Part shown: in pieces, positions 1 to 9,582 of the stretch | Layout of the letters: the number at the start of each line of letters is the position of its first letter | Numbering within the stretch: the first letter of the stretch is position 1 | Source: an uncultured Actinomycetes bacterium | GTDB taxonomy: Bacteria > Actinomycetota > Acidimicrobiia > Acidimicrobiales > RAAP-2 | Direction of reading: 5' to 3' | NCBI GenBank assembly: GCA_903828785.1 | Contig: CAIKNP010000010.1 | Location: 1 to 64,000 of the forward strand | Length of the DNA: 64,000 bases | The notes under the pieces: generated by a model | Seen by the model: the letters and a program-made list of their open reading frames with translations, nothing else | Told to the model about the DNA's origin: nothing | Database searches by the model: none | Made by a program: the position numbers and the translations under genes

Positions 1-504
<504 letters not shown>

Positions 505-796
505 GATTTTTCATAAACCGAAGTTCACTACGAATCAGAGAGCCAGACGAGTGACTCTAATACTCGCCTGACAACCAGAAGAACACGGGGTGCTCTCCTG
601 GCCTACTGCATATTTCTTTTGACGAACGACGTGACTAGTTAGATCTAACCATCGTCGCCCGTACTGGCTTTTGGCTCTCGTTCTTCCGTTTTCAAGGAGC
701 AGCAATACACACGAGCAGGCTCGGAGGTGTACGTACAACATCTCGGGATCACTCCCTCGATTCCTTCGTCCGATTCCTCGGAACTCAGGGATGCCT
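505..796 (-). other. 16S rRNA leader region
   Basis: This is most of the only stretch over 300 bases without a gene. It lies between the probable rRNA promoter and mature 16S and should be the transcribed leader that is processed away. It holds a boxA-like sequence (686-701), a perfect 12-base palindrome GTTAGATCTAAC (638-649) and a 9-bp hairpin (544-552 with 562-570, one G-U pair) close to the mature 5' end. The hairpin could be part of the processing stem. No convincing protein-coding frame is present. Confidence 0.6.
686..701 (-). promoter_or_regulatory. boxA-like antitermination element in rRNA leader
   Basis: The minus strand reads TGCTCCTTGAAAACGG, close to the TGYTCTTTGAAAACT-type boxA found in rRNA leaders. 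BoxA RNA is bound by NusB-S10 to suppress premature termination of rRNA transcription, and nusB itself is at 44791-45192. The assignment rests on sequence similarity and position only. Confidence 0.5.
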
Positions 797-826
797 ACCT
801 TATCAGTGTCTTCATCCTCGGCGCAA
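797..826 (-). promoter_or_regulatory. Candidate rRNA operon promoter
   Basis: On the minus strand a -35-like TTGCGC (821-826) is followed after 18 bp by TAAGGT (797-802), which fits the TANNNT -10 form seen elsewhere in the window. It would give a leader of about 285 bases. A second weak pair (TTGTTC, then TTATCC) lies farther upstream near 860-890. Neither has a strong -35. Confidence 0.35.
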
Positions 827-922
827 ATCGCGCTTTTGAACTCTCGACTCCGTTTCGGGCGGATAACCAGATTAGCACTTGGTGAACAACGCGTGACGTC
901 ATTCAGGAATTATTTTCCGCGA

Positions 923-3664
923 TCAACCGGTGGTGCGTAAACCCGTTGCTATTGCGTTGATTGTCAGCATTAATGCCCGTTGCAGGAGGTCGTCAATCGG
1001 GTCGCCATCGGCGCGCGATGCGCGCACTCGTTCCAGCAATTGAATCTGCAGCAACTGAAGAGGTCGCAGATAACGGTCTCGCGTGGCCATCGTTAGCGAC
1101 ACCTCGCCTTGGGTGGCGAGTAACTGGTCCGTACCCAAGAGCGTGAGTACCTCAGCCACCGTCAGTTCGTATTCGCGAACAATGGCGTCAAAGACGTAGT
1201 GGAGCGAAGGATCGACGAGTCGCTCAACGTACAAGCGAGCCACTTCCAGGTCGGTCTTGGCCAGTGCGGTCTCGACGTTGCCAATAAATGAAGAAAAGAA
1301 GGTCCACTCGCCCACCATCTGTTTGAGGTGCTCTTCGTGTCCCGCCTCACGCGCGGCCCGGAGTCCACTTCCCACCCCGAACCAGCCCGGAATCATTTGC
1401 CGTGACTGCGTCCAACCGAACACCCAAGGAATAGCACGAAGCGATGAAAGACCGGTCCCTTCGGTCACCCGTTTTGCCGGTCGTGATCCCATGTGGAAAT
1501 TCGCGAGTTCCCCCACCGGTGTGGCACTCGTGAAGTAGGTCGGCAGATTGGGATCATCCACCAGTGCGCGGTACGATTCGTGCGATTTCGTGGCCACCAC
1601 GTCCATGGTGTCGTTCCAGTCACCTAAATGCTCGGGTGTCACCCACGGCTTCGAGTGAAACACACTCGCTTCAATAACCGCCGCGAGGAGCTGTTCGAGA
1701 TGCTCTTGGGCCATTCCCGCCAGCAGGTACTTGTCCGAAATGACCTCACCTTGCTCAGTCAGTTTTATCGCTCCGTGCAATACGCCCGCCGGCTGCGCCA
1801 GCACGGCGTCGTGCGTGGGACCTCCCCCACGACCCACGCTGCCACCCCGACCGTGAAAGAGTCGCAATCGAAGCCCGTGACGCTGGGCCACGTCACGCAA
1901 CTGTCGTTCGGCCCGGTGGATGCCCCACTGCGAGGCCGCGATGCCCGCATCCTTGTTGGAGTCGGAGTATCCCAACATGATCTCTTGCTCGTCACCCCGC
2001 CATGACAACAGCTGGCGATAGGCCGGGACGTCGAGCAGTCGTTCGAAAATGTGTCCCGCGTGGAGGAGTTCGTCCAGGGTTTCGAAAAGAGGTACGAAGC
2101 CAATCTGGGCGCGACCCCGTGCAAAGTCGATAAGGCCCGCTTCACGAGCGAGCACCACCGCAGCCAAAACATCTTCGACTCCCTTGGTCATGGAGATGAT
2201 GTAGGTTTCGCAAGCGTTGACACCGAATCGCTTTTGAATGTCCCCCATCACCGCAAAGGTGGCCAAAGTCTTTTTGGTCTCGATATTCAGAAGGGCTCCG
2301 TCGCGGACGAGCGGCTCGGTCGACTCCAGTTCAAGGCTGAGGGCGTCGAGCCGTTGCGCGCTTGACCAGCTCGCGTATTGCGACGCCACTCCCCCACGAT
2401 TGGCGTAGAGCGAAGCCAAAGCGTCGTGGTGTACTGCGGCGTGTTCACGAATATCGAGGGTCGTCAAGGTTAAGCCGAATGCGGCGACCGTCGCGAGGGA
2501 GCGTTCGAGCGTTCCCCTCGCCAACAATTCCGAACCGTTGGCAATGAGGGAGTCGTGCAGCAACATCAAGTCGTCGAGCAAGGCCGCGGACGAGTCGTAG
2601 TCGTACCCCGCGCGGTGCGGGGCCCGCTGTTCCATCCGCTGCTGGGTCGCTTCGAGCTTGAGGCGAATGCAACTGATTTTCAGTCGATAGGGCTCTTCCG
2701 CATTACGTCTACGTAGACCTTGGTCAAGGTCAAGACGATCGAGGTCTTCCGACAAGGAGCGCTCGAGCGCATCCGATATACCGACGTGCTGCACCGAAAC
2801 CGAAAGTTCGTCGCTCAAACGACTCAGCATTGCGCGCAGGGCGCGGATCGAGACGCCGAGCGCGAGGTCGACGACTTCCGCGCTCACCTCAGGAGTGACG
2901 AAGGGATTACCGTCCCGGTCGCCACCAATCCAGCTGCCAAAGGTCAGCGGACGCGCCGTCGGCGCCACCTCGACACCAAGATGCTCCATACTGGAAGTCA
3001 ATTGCTGCAAAACGTCCGGGACGACCACGCGCATCAGGCCATCGAGGTAGTGCATAGCGCTTTGGGCTTCGTCCAGGACCTCGGGACGGTCGAGTCGCAA
3101 TTCGTCGGTCTGCCACAACGTGTCGAGTAATTCTGCGAGACGGCGGTGACGCAGTCGTTCGTTGAGGCCAGTACGTGAACCATGAGCCTCATCGAGCAAC
3201 TTCGAAATCGAGCGCAGCTTCATTAGGACGGAACGGCGTGCTGATTCAGTGGGGTGCGCGGTGAACACCGGTCGCACGTCCATAGATTTCACAACGTCGG
3301 TGACCAATGCCTGGCTCACCTCGCCACTTTCGACGGCGTCACGCACGCGCGAGGCCACTCGACTTAAGGGCCCGTCGCCGTCACTACGCCGCTGCTGGGC
3401 GGCGCGAGCCACGTAGTTCTGCTCGGTCACGTTCGCCAGGTGAAAGTACATCGAAAAGGCGCGCACCAACTGGCTGGCCGTCTCGAGATCGAGCTGTTCA
3501 AGTACTTCAACAGCCTGGCCGTCGGTCTGTTCGGCGTTCGAACGAATGGTGGCCAGGAGTTCAACGAAGGCCGGGGAAACCTGACGGCGCAGCGCGTCAT
3601 CGAGTGACGCGACGAGGACCGCGAGGGTCTCATGCGCATTGTCGTCATTTCGAGAGGGGGGCAT
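923..3664 (-). CDS. ppc: Phosphoenolpyruvate carboxylase
   Basis: Carboxylates PEP with bicarbonate to oxaloacetate, an anaplerotic cytosolic reaction that also feeds aspartate to the arginine and pyrimidine pathways nearby. The 913-residue length is typical. The catalytic-histidine block VFTAHPTESARRS falls at about residues 133-145 (His137). The later blocks GYSDSNKDAGIAASQW and FHGRGGSVGRGGGP are intact, and the C-terminus ends in the family-like TTG. It lies downstream of argH in the same orientation, but an 11-bp inverted repeat sits between them and a TACGGT -10-like box (3685-3690) lies about 20 bases before the ATG, so it may have its own promoter. No clear Shine-Dalgarno site is seen. 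Confidence 0.97.
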   Translation of the reverse strand: MPPSRNDDNAHETLAVLVASLDDALRRQVSPAFVELLATIRSNAEQTDGQAVEVLEQLDLETASQLVRAFSMYFHLANVTEQNYVARAAQQRRSDGDGPLSRVASRVRDAVESGEVSQALVTDVVKSMDVRPVFTAHPTESARRSVLMKLRSISKLLDEAHGSRTGLNERLRHRRLAELLDTLWQTDELRLDRPEVLDEAQSAMHYLDGLMRVVVPDVLQQLTSSMEHLGVEVAPTARPLTFGSWIGGDRDGNPFVTPEVSAEVVDLALGVSIRALRAMLSRLSDELSVSVQHVGISDALERSLSEDLDRLDLDQGLRRRNAEEPYRLKISCIRLKLEATQQRMEQRAPHRAGYDYDSSAALLDDLMLLHDSLIANGSELLARGTLERSLATVAAFGLTLTTLDIREHAAVHHDALASLYANRGGVASQYASWSSAQRLDALSLELESTEPLVRDGALLNIETKKTLATFAVMGDIQKRFGVNACETYIISMTKGVEDVLAAVVLAREAGLIDFARGRAQIGFVPLFETLDELLHAGHIFERLLDVPAYRQLLSWRGDEQEIMLGYSDSNKDAGIAASQWGIHRAERQLRDVAQRHGLRLRLFHGRGGSVGRGGGPTHDAVLAQPAGVLHGAIKLTEQGEVISDKYLLAGMAQEHLEQLLAAVIEASVFHSKPWVTPEHLGDWNDTMDVVATKSHESYRALVDDPNLPTYFTSATPVGELANFHMGSRPAKRVTEGTGLSSLRAIPWVFGWTQSRQMIPGWFGVGSGLRAAREAGHEEHLKQMVGEWTFFSSFIGNVETALAKTDLEVARLYVERLVDPSLHYVFDAIVREYELTVAEVLTLLGTDQLLATQGEVSLTMATRDRYLRPLQLLQIQLLERVRASRADGDPIDDLLQRALMLTINAIATGLRTTG

Positions 3665-3708
3665 TGGCAGTCCGATAGCGTCAAACCGTACAGTCCAAGG
3701 CTACAAAT

Positions 3709-3736
3709 GATTTCCTCGAATTTTCTCGAGGAAATC
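3709..3736 (-). repeat. 11-bp perfect inverted repeat between argH and ppc
   Basis: GATTTCCTCGA (3709-3719) is mirrored exactly at 3726-3736 across a 6-base loop. Read in the gene direction it follows the argH stop by 15 bases and precedes ppc. It lacks the T-run of an intrinsic terminator, because ATTTGTAG follows it. It overlaps the place where the -35 of a ppc promoter would lie, given the TACGGT box at 3685-3690, so it could be either an argH-end hairpin or an operator. Confidence 0.7.
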
Positions 3737-3751
3737 AACTCTTAACAATGT

Positions 3752-5143
3752 TCAGCCCTCGCGGGTCAGGGCAGCCAATTGGGTTCGCAGACTCGTCACC
3801 CGTTCGCCCAAGCGATCGGCTTGCACCTTGGCGGTCGCGGGCCCCGATGAGCCGGGTGAGGTTCGATTGGCGAGCGAGGCCCCTGGTGCAAACAAGTCCT
3901 CGAAACGAGAGCCGTTCCCCGACCGCAGGACCACTGAAGCAAGGTTCTCGCCCGAACGTACCGCTTCCCCCACCCAGTGCCCCACCTGTTCGTGGGCTTG
4001 GCGAAATGGGAGTCCTTCACCAACGAGGCGCTCGGCGATGTCAATAGCCACTAGGAGTTGGTCGTTCGCTGCTCTTTGGGCCACTTCCGCGTGGAAGGTC
4101 ATGGATGCGTAGGCGCCACGAAGAGCCGCCGAAACGACCAGCACGGTACGCAGCGAGTCAAAGAGCGGTTCTTTGTCTTCCTGGAGGTCGCGGTTGTACG
4201 AGAGTGGCAAACCCTTCAGGGTCACCAGCAATCCCGTCAGGTTTCCCACCAGACGACCACTCTTACCACGGGCCAGTTCGGCCACGTCGGCGTTCTTCTT
4301 CTGGGGGAGCATCGAAGAACCCGTTGTGAAGGCATCACCCAGGGAGGCAAAGTTGAACTCCGCCGACGTCCACAAGACCAGCTCTTCACCCATTCGCGAC
4401 AGGTGCACGCCAATGAGCGAAAGCACAAACAGCGTCTCAGCGACGAAGTCTCGATCGGAAACGGCATCGATGGAGTTGATGAAGGTTTCGTCAAAATCCA
4501 GCAGTTCCGCGGTGTACGCCGGGTCAATGGGCAGGGAAGTTCCCGCGAGCGCGCCAGCGCCCAGTGGCGAGCGATTCGTGCGAGTCCGCGCGTCGAGCAA
4601 GCGCTCAAGGTCTCGGGTCAAGGACAGAGCGTGGGCGTTCAAGTGATGCGTGAGCAACACGGCTTGGGCCCGCTGCAAATGGGTATAACCCGGCAAGGAG
4701 GCGTCGGGGTTGGCGTCCCCCACCGCGATCAAGGTATCGATGAGGGCTAGCAGTGAATGAGCGACCTGCGTCAAGGCGTCACGCGTGAAGAGGCGAAGCG
4801 TGGTCGCCACCTGATCGTTGCGCGAACGTGCGGTATGAATTTTGGCCCCCAGCGGGCCAGCGAGCTCGGTGGCTCGACGTTCAATCGCCATGTGGATGTC
4901 CTCATCCGACGGCAAACGCACGAAGCGTCCCTGGTCAAATTCGGCCTTGATGGTGTCGAGTACCGCCAGGAGCTGAATGCACTCTTCCTTGCTAAGAAGA
5001 CCTGCCTTCGTCAAACCGCGCACGTGGGCCGTCGAGCCGGCGATGTCGTGTGCGTAGAGGACGTGGTCGAAGGAGAAACTCTCCGACAAATCCCACAAGG
5101 CCTCGTCCATGCCCGCGCTGAAGCGGCCCGACCACATCGTCAT
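3752..5143 (-). CDS. argH: Argininosuccinate lyase
   Basis: Last step of arginine synthesis: splits argininosuccinate into arginine and fumarate, in the cytosol as a tetramer. 463 residues, normal for the aspartase/fumarase superfamily. TARSRNDQVAT near residue 105 and the signature loop GSSMLPQKKNAD near 275 are present. The signature usually reads GSSxMPQKKNPD, so the proline after the second lysine pair is alanine here; the catalytic serines are kept. The start overlaps the argG stop by 4 bases, indicating translational coupling. It is the last gene of the arg operon. Confidence 0.97.
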   Translation of the reverse strand: MTMWSGRFSAGMDEALWDLSESFSFDHVLYAHDIAGSTAHVRGLTKAGLLSKEECIQLLAVLDTIKAEFDQGRFVRLPSDEDIHMAIERRATELAGPLGAKIHTARSRNDQVATTLRLFTRDALTQVAHSLLALIDTLIAVGDANPDASLPGYTHLQRAQAVLLTHHLNAHALSLTRDLERLLDARTRTNRSPLGAGALAGTSLPIDPAYTAELLDFDETFINSIDAVSDRDFVAETLFVLSLIGVHLSRMGEELVLWTSAEFNFASLGDAFTTGSSMLPQKKNADVAELARGKSGRLVGNLTGLLVTLKGLPLSYNRDLQEDKEPLFDSLRTVLVVSAALRGAYASMTFHAEVAQRAANDQLLVAIDIAERLVGEGLPFRQAHEQVGHWVGEAVRSGENLASVVLRSGNGSRFEDLFAPGASLANRTSPGSSGPATAKVQADRLGERVTSLRTQLAALTREG

Positions 5144-6363
5144 TGTCGCGGCGGGGTGGCGTTCTTGGCGCCCTGTCGAGCGGCCCAGGTCTTCACGCCT
5201 AGTCCGTAAATTTTGACGAATCCTTCGGAATCAGCGTGCTTGAAGGTGTCGTGCTCGTCGTAGGTGGCGAGACCGTAGTCGTACAGTGGGGCCGGAGCGC
5301 GTCGTCCGGTGATGCGCATCGCACCCGGAGGGCTAAAGCGAATGCGCACGTCGCCGGTGACGTGCTGCTGTGTTTCGTCGATAAAGGCGTCAATCGCTTC
5401 CTTCAGTGGCGAGAACCACATGCCGTCGTAGACGAGTTCCGCCCAGCGAATTTCGAGTCGGGCCTTCTCGCGAGCCAGATCGCGTTCCAGTACGAGGTCT
5501 TCGAGGTCGCTGTGCGCGGCAATTAGTGCCAGGGCCGCGGGACATTCGTACACCTCGCGACTCTTGATGCCCACGCGACGGTTTTCTACCATGTCAATGC
5601 GTCCAAATCCGGTGGCGCCGGCCGCGTGGTTGACGTAGCCAATGAGGTCCGCCAGCGACATCGCCACTCCATCAACCGCCACCGGTCGTCCGGCAACGAA
5701 GCTGATAGTCATCTCGACGGCCCGCTCGGTGCGTACCCGTGTCAGGGTCATGGGCTCTTCGGGGGGCTCATTCCACGGGTCTTCCATTTCGCCACACTCC
5801 ACGGCGCGCCCCCAGAGGTTTTCGTCAATCGAGTAGATCTTGTCGCGCGTCGCCTTGATGGGGATGTCCCATTTCATGGCGTAGTCCACTGAGTCGCCAC
5901 GGCTCATGCCCCAGTTGCGCACTGGGGCCAGAACCTCGAGGTCGGGGGCTAAGGCGTGAACGCCGACCTCAAAACGCACCTGGTCGTTCCCCTTGCCGGT
6001 GCAGCCGTGGGCCACGGCCTGGGCATTGAAGGCCCGAGCCTGATCGACTAAGTGACGCACAATGACGGGACGCGACAAGGCCGACACCAGGGGGTATTTG
6101 CCCTCGTATCGTGCGTTAGCGGTGATGGCGCGCGAGCAGAACTCGTCGGCCATTTCTTCGCGCGCGTCGATGACCACGAAGTCGGTGGCTCCTGAACCCA
6201 GGGCGCGAGCGCGAATGTCGTCGAAACTCTCGGTGGTATCAGCGTCCTGACCCACGTTCACTAAGACGCAAATAACCTCAACGTCCCACTCGTCAATCAT
6301 CCAGCGAACGGCAACCGAGGTATCGAGTCCTCCGCTGTAGGCCAATACGACTCGCTTCTTCAT
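5140..6363 (-). CDS. argG: Argininosuccinate synthase
   Basis: Joins citrulline and aspartate using ATP to make argininosuccinate. 407 residues, as usual. The ATP-pyrophosphatase loop AYSGGLDTS is at residues 8-16 and the HGCTGKGNDQVRFE block near 120. Its ATG shares one base with the argR TAA stop and its own stop overlaps the argH start by 4 bases, so argR, argG and argH are probably translated as a coupled series. Confidence 0.98.
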   Translation of the reverse strand: MKKRVVLAYSGGLDTSVAVRWMIDEWDVEVICVLVNVGQDADTTESFDDIRARALGSGATDFVVIDAREEMADEFCSRAITANARYEGKYPLVSALSRPVIVRHLVDQARAFNAQAVAHGCTGKGNDQVRFEVGVHALAPDLEVLAPVRNWGMSRGDSVDYAMKWDIPIKATRDKIYSIDENLWGRAVECGEMEDPWNEPPEEPMTLTRVRTERAVEMTISFVAGRPVAVDGVAMSLADLIGYVNHAAGATGFGRIDMVENRRVGIKSREVYECPAALALIAAHSDLEDLVLERDLAREKARLEIRWAELVYDGMWFSPLKEAIDAFIDETQQHVTGDVRIRFSPPGAMRITGRRAPAPLYDYGLATYDEHDTFKHADSEGFVKIYGLGVKTWAARQGAKNATPPRQ

Positions 6364-6860
6364 TACTTCACTCCCTTACGTTTCGAGTTCGCTTCATCGT
6401 TGAGGCCAGCGAGCTCGCGAAGTTGCGCCGCGAGGGCCGCTCCTCCGAAGTGTTCGTCGGCTATTACCAAAATAGTGTCATCGCCGGCGATGGAGCCCAT
6501 CACGTTGTCGAGAGCCGAGCGGTCGAGCGCCGAGGCGACGACGTGGGCGCAGCCCGGGGGCGTGCGCACTATCACGATGTTCAGTGAGTGCTCAATGGAT
6601 CCCGCCCACTCCCCCATCATTCGGCGCAAGTGGTCTATTGGTGCGGCGGAGACCGCGGGCGTTGACGCCACGACAATTCGCCGCGAACCGTGCGAGTCAC
6701 GAATTTTCACCGTGCCGAGATCTTGTAAGTCACGAGTCACCGTCGCCTGCGTCGCGGCGTAGCCCTCACTCTGTAAGCGAGTGACCAGTTGGGCGGCGGT
6801 GGAGATGACTTCGCGGTCGAGAATCTCACTCACTCGCTGCTGTCGTTGAATTTTGCTCAT
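6363..6860 (-). CDS. argR: Arginine repressor
   Basis: Arginine-responsive transcription factor that normally represses the arg operon. 165 residues with an N-terminal winged-helix DNA-binding part and a C-terminal hexamerisation and arginine-binding part containing GSIAGDDT. I chose the ATG at 6860: it overlaps the argF stop as ATGA and has an AGGAAG ribosome site just upstream, whereas a longer reading into argF adds 22 residues unlike the family. Lying inside the operon suggests autoregulation. No confident ARG box was recognised in front of argC. Confidence 0.95.
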   Translation of the reverse strand: MSKIQRQQRVSEILDREVISTAAQLVTRLQSEGYAATQATVTRDLQDLGTVKIRDSHGSRRIVVASTPAVSAAPIDHLRRMMGEWAGSIEHSLNIVIVRTPPGCAHVVASALDRSALDNVMGSIAGDDTILVIADEHFGGAALAAQLRELAGLNDEANSKRKGVK

Positions 6861-7774
6861 TCTTCTTCCTTTATCCATCGGAGTACACCCACCATCGCGG
6901 AGCGGCGATGGAAGACCTGGCGCCACACCAGCGAGCGCGCACTGTCGAGAACATCATCCGTGATCTCTTCCCCGCGGTGGGCCGGCAGGCAATGCAGCAC
7001 GACGGCGTGCGCCTGAGCGAGCGTCAAGAGCTCGGCGTTGACCTGAAAGTGCGCCAGGTCTTGGCGACGCTTCTCGGCACTCGCTTCGGCTCCCATGGAC
7101 ACCCAGGTGTCGGTGTAGACCGTGTCGACGCCGCGTACGGCGTCGGCCGCATTATCAAAGAGGCGCAGAGTCCCGCCGCCAGCTATTGCGTACGGATCCT
7201 CGACACCGCCGGGCTGTAATTGGTAGCCCTCGGGTGCGCCCACGTTCACGTTGACGCCCAGTCGCAGAAGGGCGACGGCGAGGGATCGCGTCACGTTGGT
7301 TGCGTCACCAACGTAGGCCAGCGTTCGGCCCCGCAGGCCCTTGACATCACCGTCGGCGAAGTGTTCGGCCAGGGTCAACACGTCAGCAACCGCCTGGGTC
7401 GGATGGGCCAAGTTACTTAGGAGATTGATTAGGGCCATTTGATCATCGCTGGCCGCCCGAATTCGCGTAAAAATTCCGTGGTTGCGAACCCGCATGCCAC
7501 AGAGCGCGTAGAGCGCGCAGAGCGTGCGCCCAACGTCCTCAGCCGATTCGCGTTGGTCAATGCCCACCTCGTGGTCAGTGAAGAATGTGCTGGTGCCGCC
7601 CAAATCATGAACGGCCGTGGCACTCGAGGCGCGCGTTCGCAAACTGGCGAGTTCAAAGACCAGCGCGACGCCTTGTCCGCGCAACAATTCGTCGTCGATC
7701 GGTGCCGTCGCCAAAGAATAAATTGTGACCAGGTCGTCATCGCTGACGTCTTCGATGGTGATGAAATGTCGCAT
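6857..7774 (-). CDS. argF: Ornithine carbamoyltransferase (divergent)
   Basis: Transfers the carbamoyl group from carbamoyl phosphate to ornithine, giving citrulline. 305 residues from the ATG at 7774, which shares one base with the argB stop. Key sites are present: a carbamoyl-phosphate loop, HPTQ, DTWVSMG for ornithine and HCLPAHRGEE near the C-terminus. The loop reads SLRTR instead of STRTR, and the C-terminal NRxH region reads HRR. SLRTR-like loops are known in N-acylornithine carbamoyltransferases, but the SMG ornithine motif favours the ordinary enzyme. Position between argB and argR also supports argF. Confidence 0.9.
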   Translation of the reverse strand: MRHFITIEDVSDDDLVTIYSLATAPIDDELLRGQGVALVFELASLRTRASSATAVHDLGGTSTFFTDHEVGIDQRESAEDVGRTLCALYALCGMRVRNHGIFTRIRAASDDQMALINLLSNLAHPTQAVADVLTLAEHFADGDVKGLRGRTLAYVGDATNVTRSLAVALLRLGVNVNVGAPEGYQLQPGGVEDPYAIAGGGTLRLFDNAADAVRGVDTVYTDTWVSMGAEASAEKRRQDLAHFQVNAELLTLAQAHAVVLHCLPAHRGEEITDDVLDSARSLVWRQVFHRRSAMVGVLRWIKEEE

Positions 7775-8565
7775 TAGTGTCGAACCTCCGTGGTGACGAG
7801 CGTGGCGTTCAGGACGTCGCGCAGGGCGTGTACGACGGTGCCGTTGGCGAGCCACACGCGCTGCGCTCCCGCAGTAAGGGCGTTGGCGGCGGCGGCGAGT
7901 TTGGGGCGCATGCCGTCTCGAGCGAGTCCCCGCAAAATCATGTCGTCCACTTCGGCCAGCGACACCTCGGCCAAACCACTCGTGGGATCGTCGGGGTCGA
8001 GTCGCAACTGGTCAATGTCGCTCAGCAAGAGGAGACCCTCGCAGTGCAGGGCCCCGGCCAGAGCCCCGGCCGCGGTGTCGGCGTTGCAATTGAGTCGCGC
8101 CCCCTCCAGCGAAGCGGCCACCGGTGAAACCACTGGGGTGAAGCCCGCTGACCAAAGGGCCTGAATGATCGCCGGCTGCGTTACCGGAGCTTGGGCGACG
8201 TGCCCCCACGGCTCACCCACCGACGTGGCCGTCAGCAAGCCACCGTCCACGCCCGAAAGACCGGCCGCAGCGACGCCGTTGACCCGAAGCGCAGTGACGA
8301 GGGCTCGATTGACGCCAGCCAGAGCGAGGTCAACCAGGTGCATTGTCGTCGCATCAGTAACGCGCAGCCCGTCGATGAAAGTGCTTTCGATGCCCACGAG
8401 CGCGAGCAAGTCGTCTATCTGTGGTCCACCGCCGTGCACGAGCAAGACGGGTCGATTCTGTTCCCGCAATTCGAGGATGTCGTGCGCCAGCGCCACGAGT
8501 GCGGCGTTCGACGGTGAAAGGTCGTCGAGTGCGTGACCGCCTATCTTCACGACGAGAGCGCTCAT
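7774..8565 (-). CDS. argB: Acetylglutamate kinase
   Basis: Phosphorylates N-acetylglutamate, the second step of arginine synthesis and often the feedback-controlled one. 263 residues, slightly short for the family. It has the amino-acid-kinase start VVKIGGHAL, the LLVHGGGPQID loop near 52-62 and the NADTAAGALA and LLLLSDID blocks. The ATG at 8565 overlaps the argC stop as ATGA; an upstream extension into argC is not family-like. The short N-terminus lacks the extra helix associated with arginine inhibition in hexameric kinases, so inhibition by arginine is uncertain. Confidence 0.96.
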   Translation of the reverse strand: MSALVVKIGGHALDDLSPSNAALVALAHDILELREQNRPVLLVHGGGPQIDDLLALVGIESTFIDGLRVTDATTMHLVDLALAGVNRALVTALRVNGVAAAGLSGVDGGLLTATSVGEPWGHVAQAPVTQPAIIQALWSAGFTPVVSPVAASLEGARLNCNADTAAGALAGALHCEGLLLLSDIDQLRLDPDDPTSGLAEVSLAEVDDMILRGLARDGMRPKLAAAANALTAGAQRVWLANGTVVHALRDVLNATLVTTEVRH

Positions 8566-9575
8566 GGCGTCAACCCGCTCATGGGCAGGCCCAAAGTTTC
8601 GTCGAAACCGTTCGAGACATTCCACGCCTGCACCGCTTGGCCCGCCGCACCCTTAATCAGGTTGTCTATCGCACTCATCACGATGACCCACCCGGTGCGT
8701 GGATCCACTCGCGCACTGATGAAGCACAGGTTCGATCCCACGGCGTCCTTCAGGGCTGGTGCTTCGTCCACCACGACCACGCAGGGATCGTGGACGTAGG
8801 TAGTCCGGAGCAGGTCGAGGGCCTGCGCCGTCGACATCTCCCGCGTCAAGGGACCGTAGGCCGTAACGAGCATGCCGCGACTCACGGGGATGAGGTGCGG
8901 CGTAAAGAGCAGTGAGACACCGAGTTCACGCTGCATTTCCACTGTGTGACGGTGGTTCACGAGGCCGTAGGCCTCGGCGTTGCCACTCAAACGAGGAAAG
9001 TGTAAACGCTCGCTGGGGCTGCGACCCGCCCCCGATACCCCGCTCAAGGCGTTGACGATGATCTGTTCCTTGGTGATGATGCCCGCATCCACAAAGGGGC
9101 CCAGCGCGAGGGCGGTGGCGGTCGGGTAGCAACCAGGCACGGCGAGTAGTCGCGCACCAGGGAGTTGGGAGCGGTGCCGTTCCACTAGGGAGTACACGGC
9201 GTCGCTCAAGAGATGAGGAAACTGGTGCTCCTGTCCGTACCACTGGGGATAGTCGTCCGCGTCGCGAAGTCGGAAATCGGCACCCAAGTCGATGACGGTC
9301 ACGTCGCGCTCCCGCAGGGCCGCAACGTAGGGCTGACTGTGTCCGTGAGGCAGGGCCACAAACACTGCGTCCACGTCGCTCGTCAGAATTGCCTCGGTGG
9401 ATTGGTAGACCAGGGTGGGAAAGAGAGCTGCCAGGGCGGGAGCGTGTTCGGCGACGCTGCGCCCCGCGTTGGAGTCACCCGTCGCGACGACGATTTCGGC
9501 CTCGGGGTGGCTTCCGAGAAGACGAAGAAGTTCTAAACCGGCGTACCCGGTGGCTCCGACAATGCCAATGCGCAT
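8562..9575 (-). CDS. argC: N-acetyl-gamma-glutamyl-phosphate reductase
   Basis: NADPH-dependent reduction of N-acetylglutamyl phosphate to the semialdehyde. 337 residues. It opens with the dinucleotide-binding MRIGIVGATGYAGLELL and carries the active-site cysteine in VPGCYPTA. First gene of the arg operon. The ATG at 9575 lacks a Shine-Dalgarno site but lies 7 bases after a TAAAAT -10 box, so the mRNA is probably leaderless. argJ and argD, which commonly sit between argC and argF in actinobacteria, are missing from this operon. Confidence 0.97.
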   Translation of the reverse strand: MRIGIVGATGYAGLELLRLLGSHPEAEIVVATGDSNAGRSVAEHAPALAALFPTLVYQSTEAILTSDVDAVFVALPHGHSQPYVAALRERDVTVIDLGADFRLRDADDYPQWYGQEHQFPHLLSDAVYSLVERHRSQLPGARLLAVPGCYPTATALALGPFVDAGIITKEQIIVNALSGVSGAGRSPSERLHFPRLSGNAEAYGLVNHRHTVEMQRELGVSLLFTPHLIPVSRGMLVTAYGPLTREMSTAQALDLLRTTYVHDPCVVVVDEAPALKDAVGSNLCFISARVDPRTGWVIVMSAIDNLIKGAAGQAVQAWNVSNGFDETLGLPMSGLTP

Positions 9576-9582
9576 ACTTGCT

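Noticed and set aside
6857..7774. argF as a non-functional copy because STRTR is SLRTR
   Set aside because: The Ser, Arg and Thr that hold carbamoyl phosphate are kept, as are HPTQ, SMG and HCLPAHRGEE; the frame is intact and coupled on both sides.
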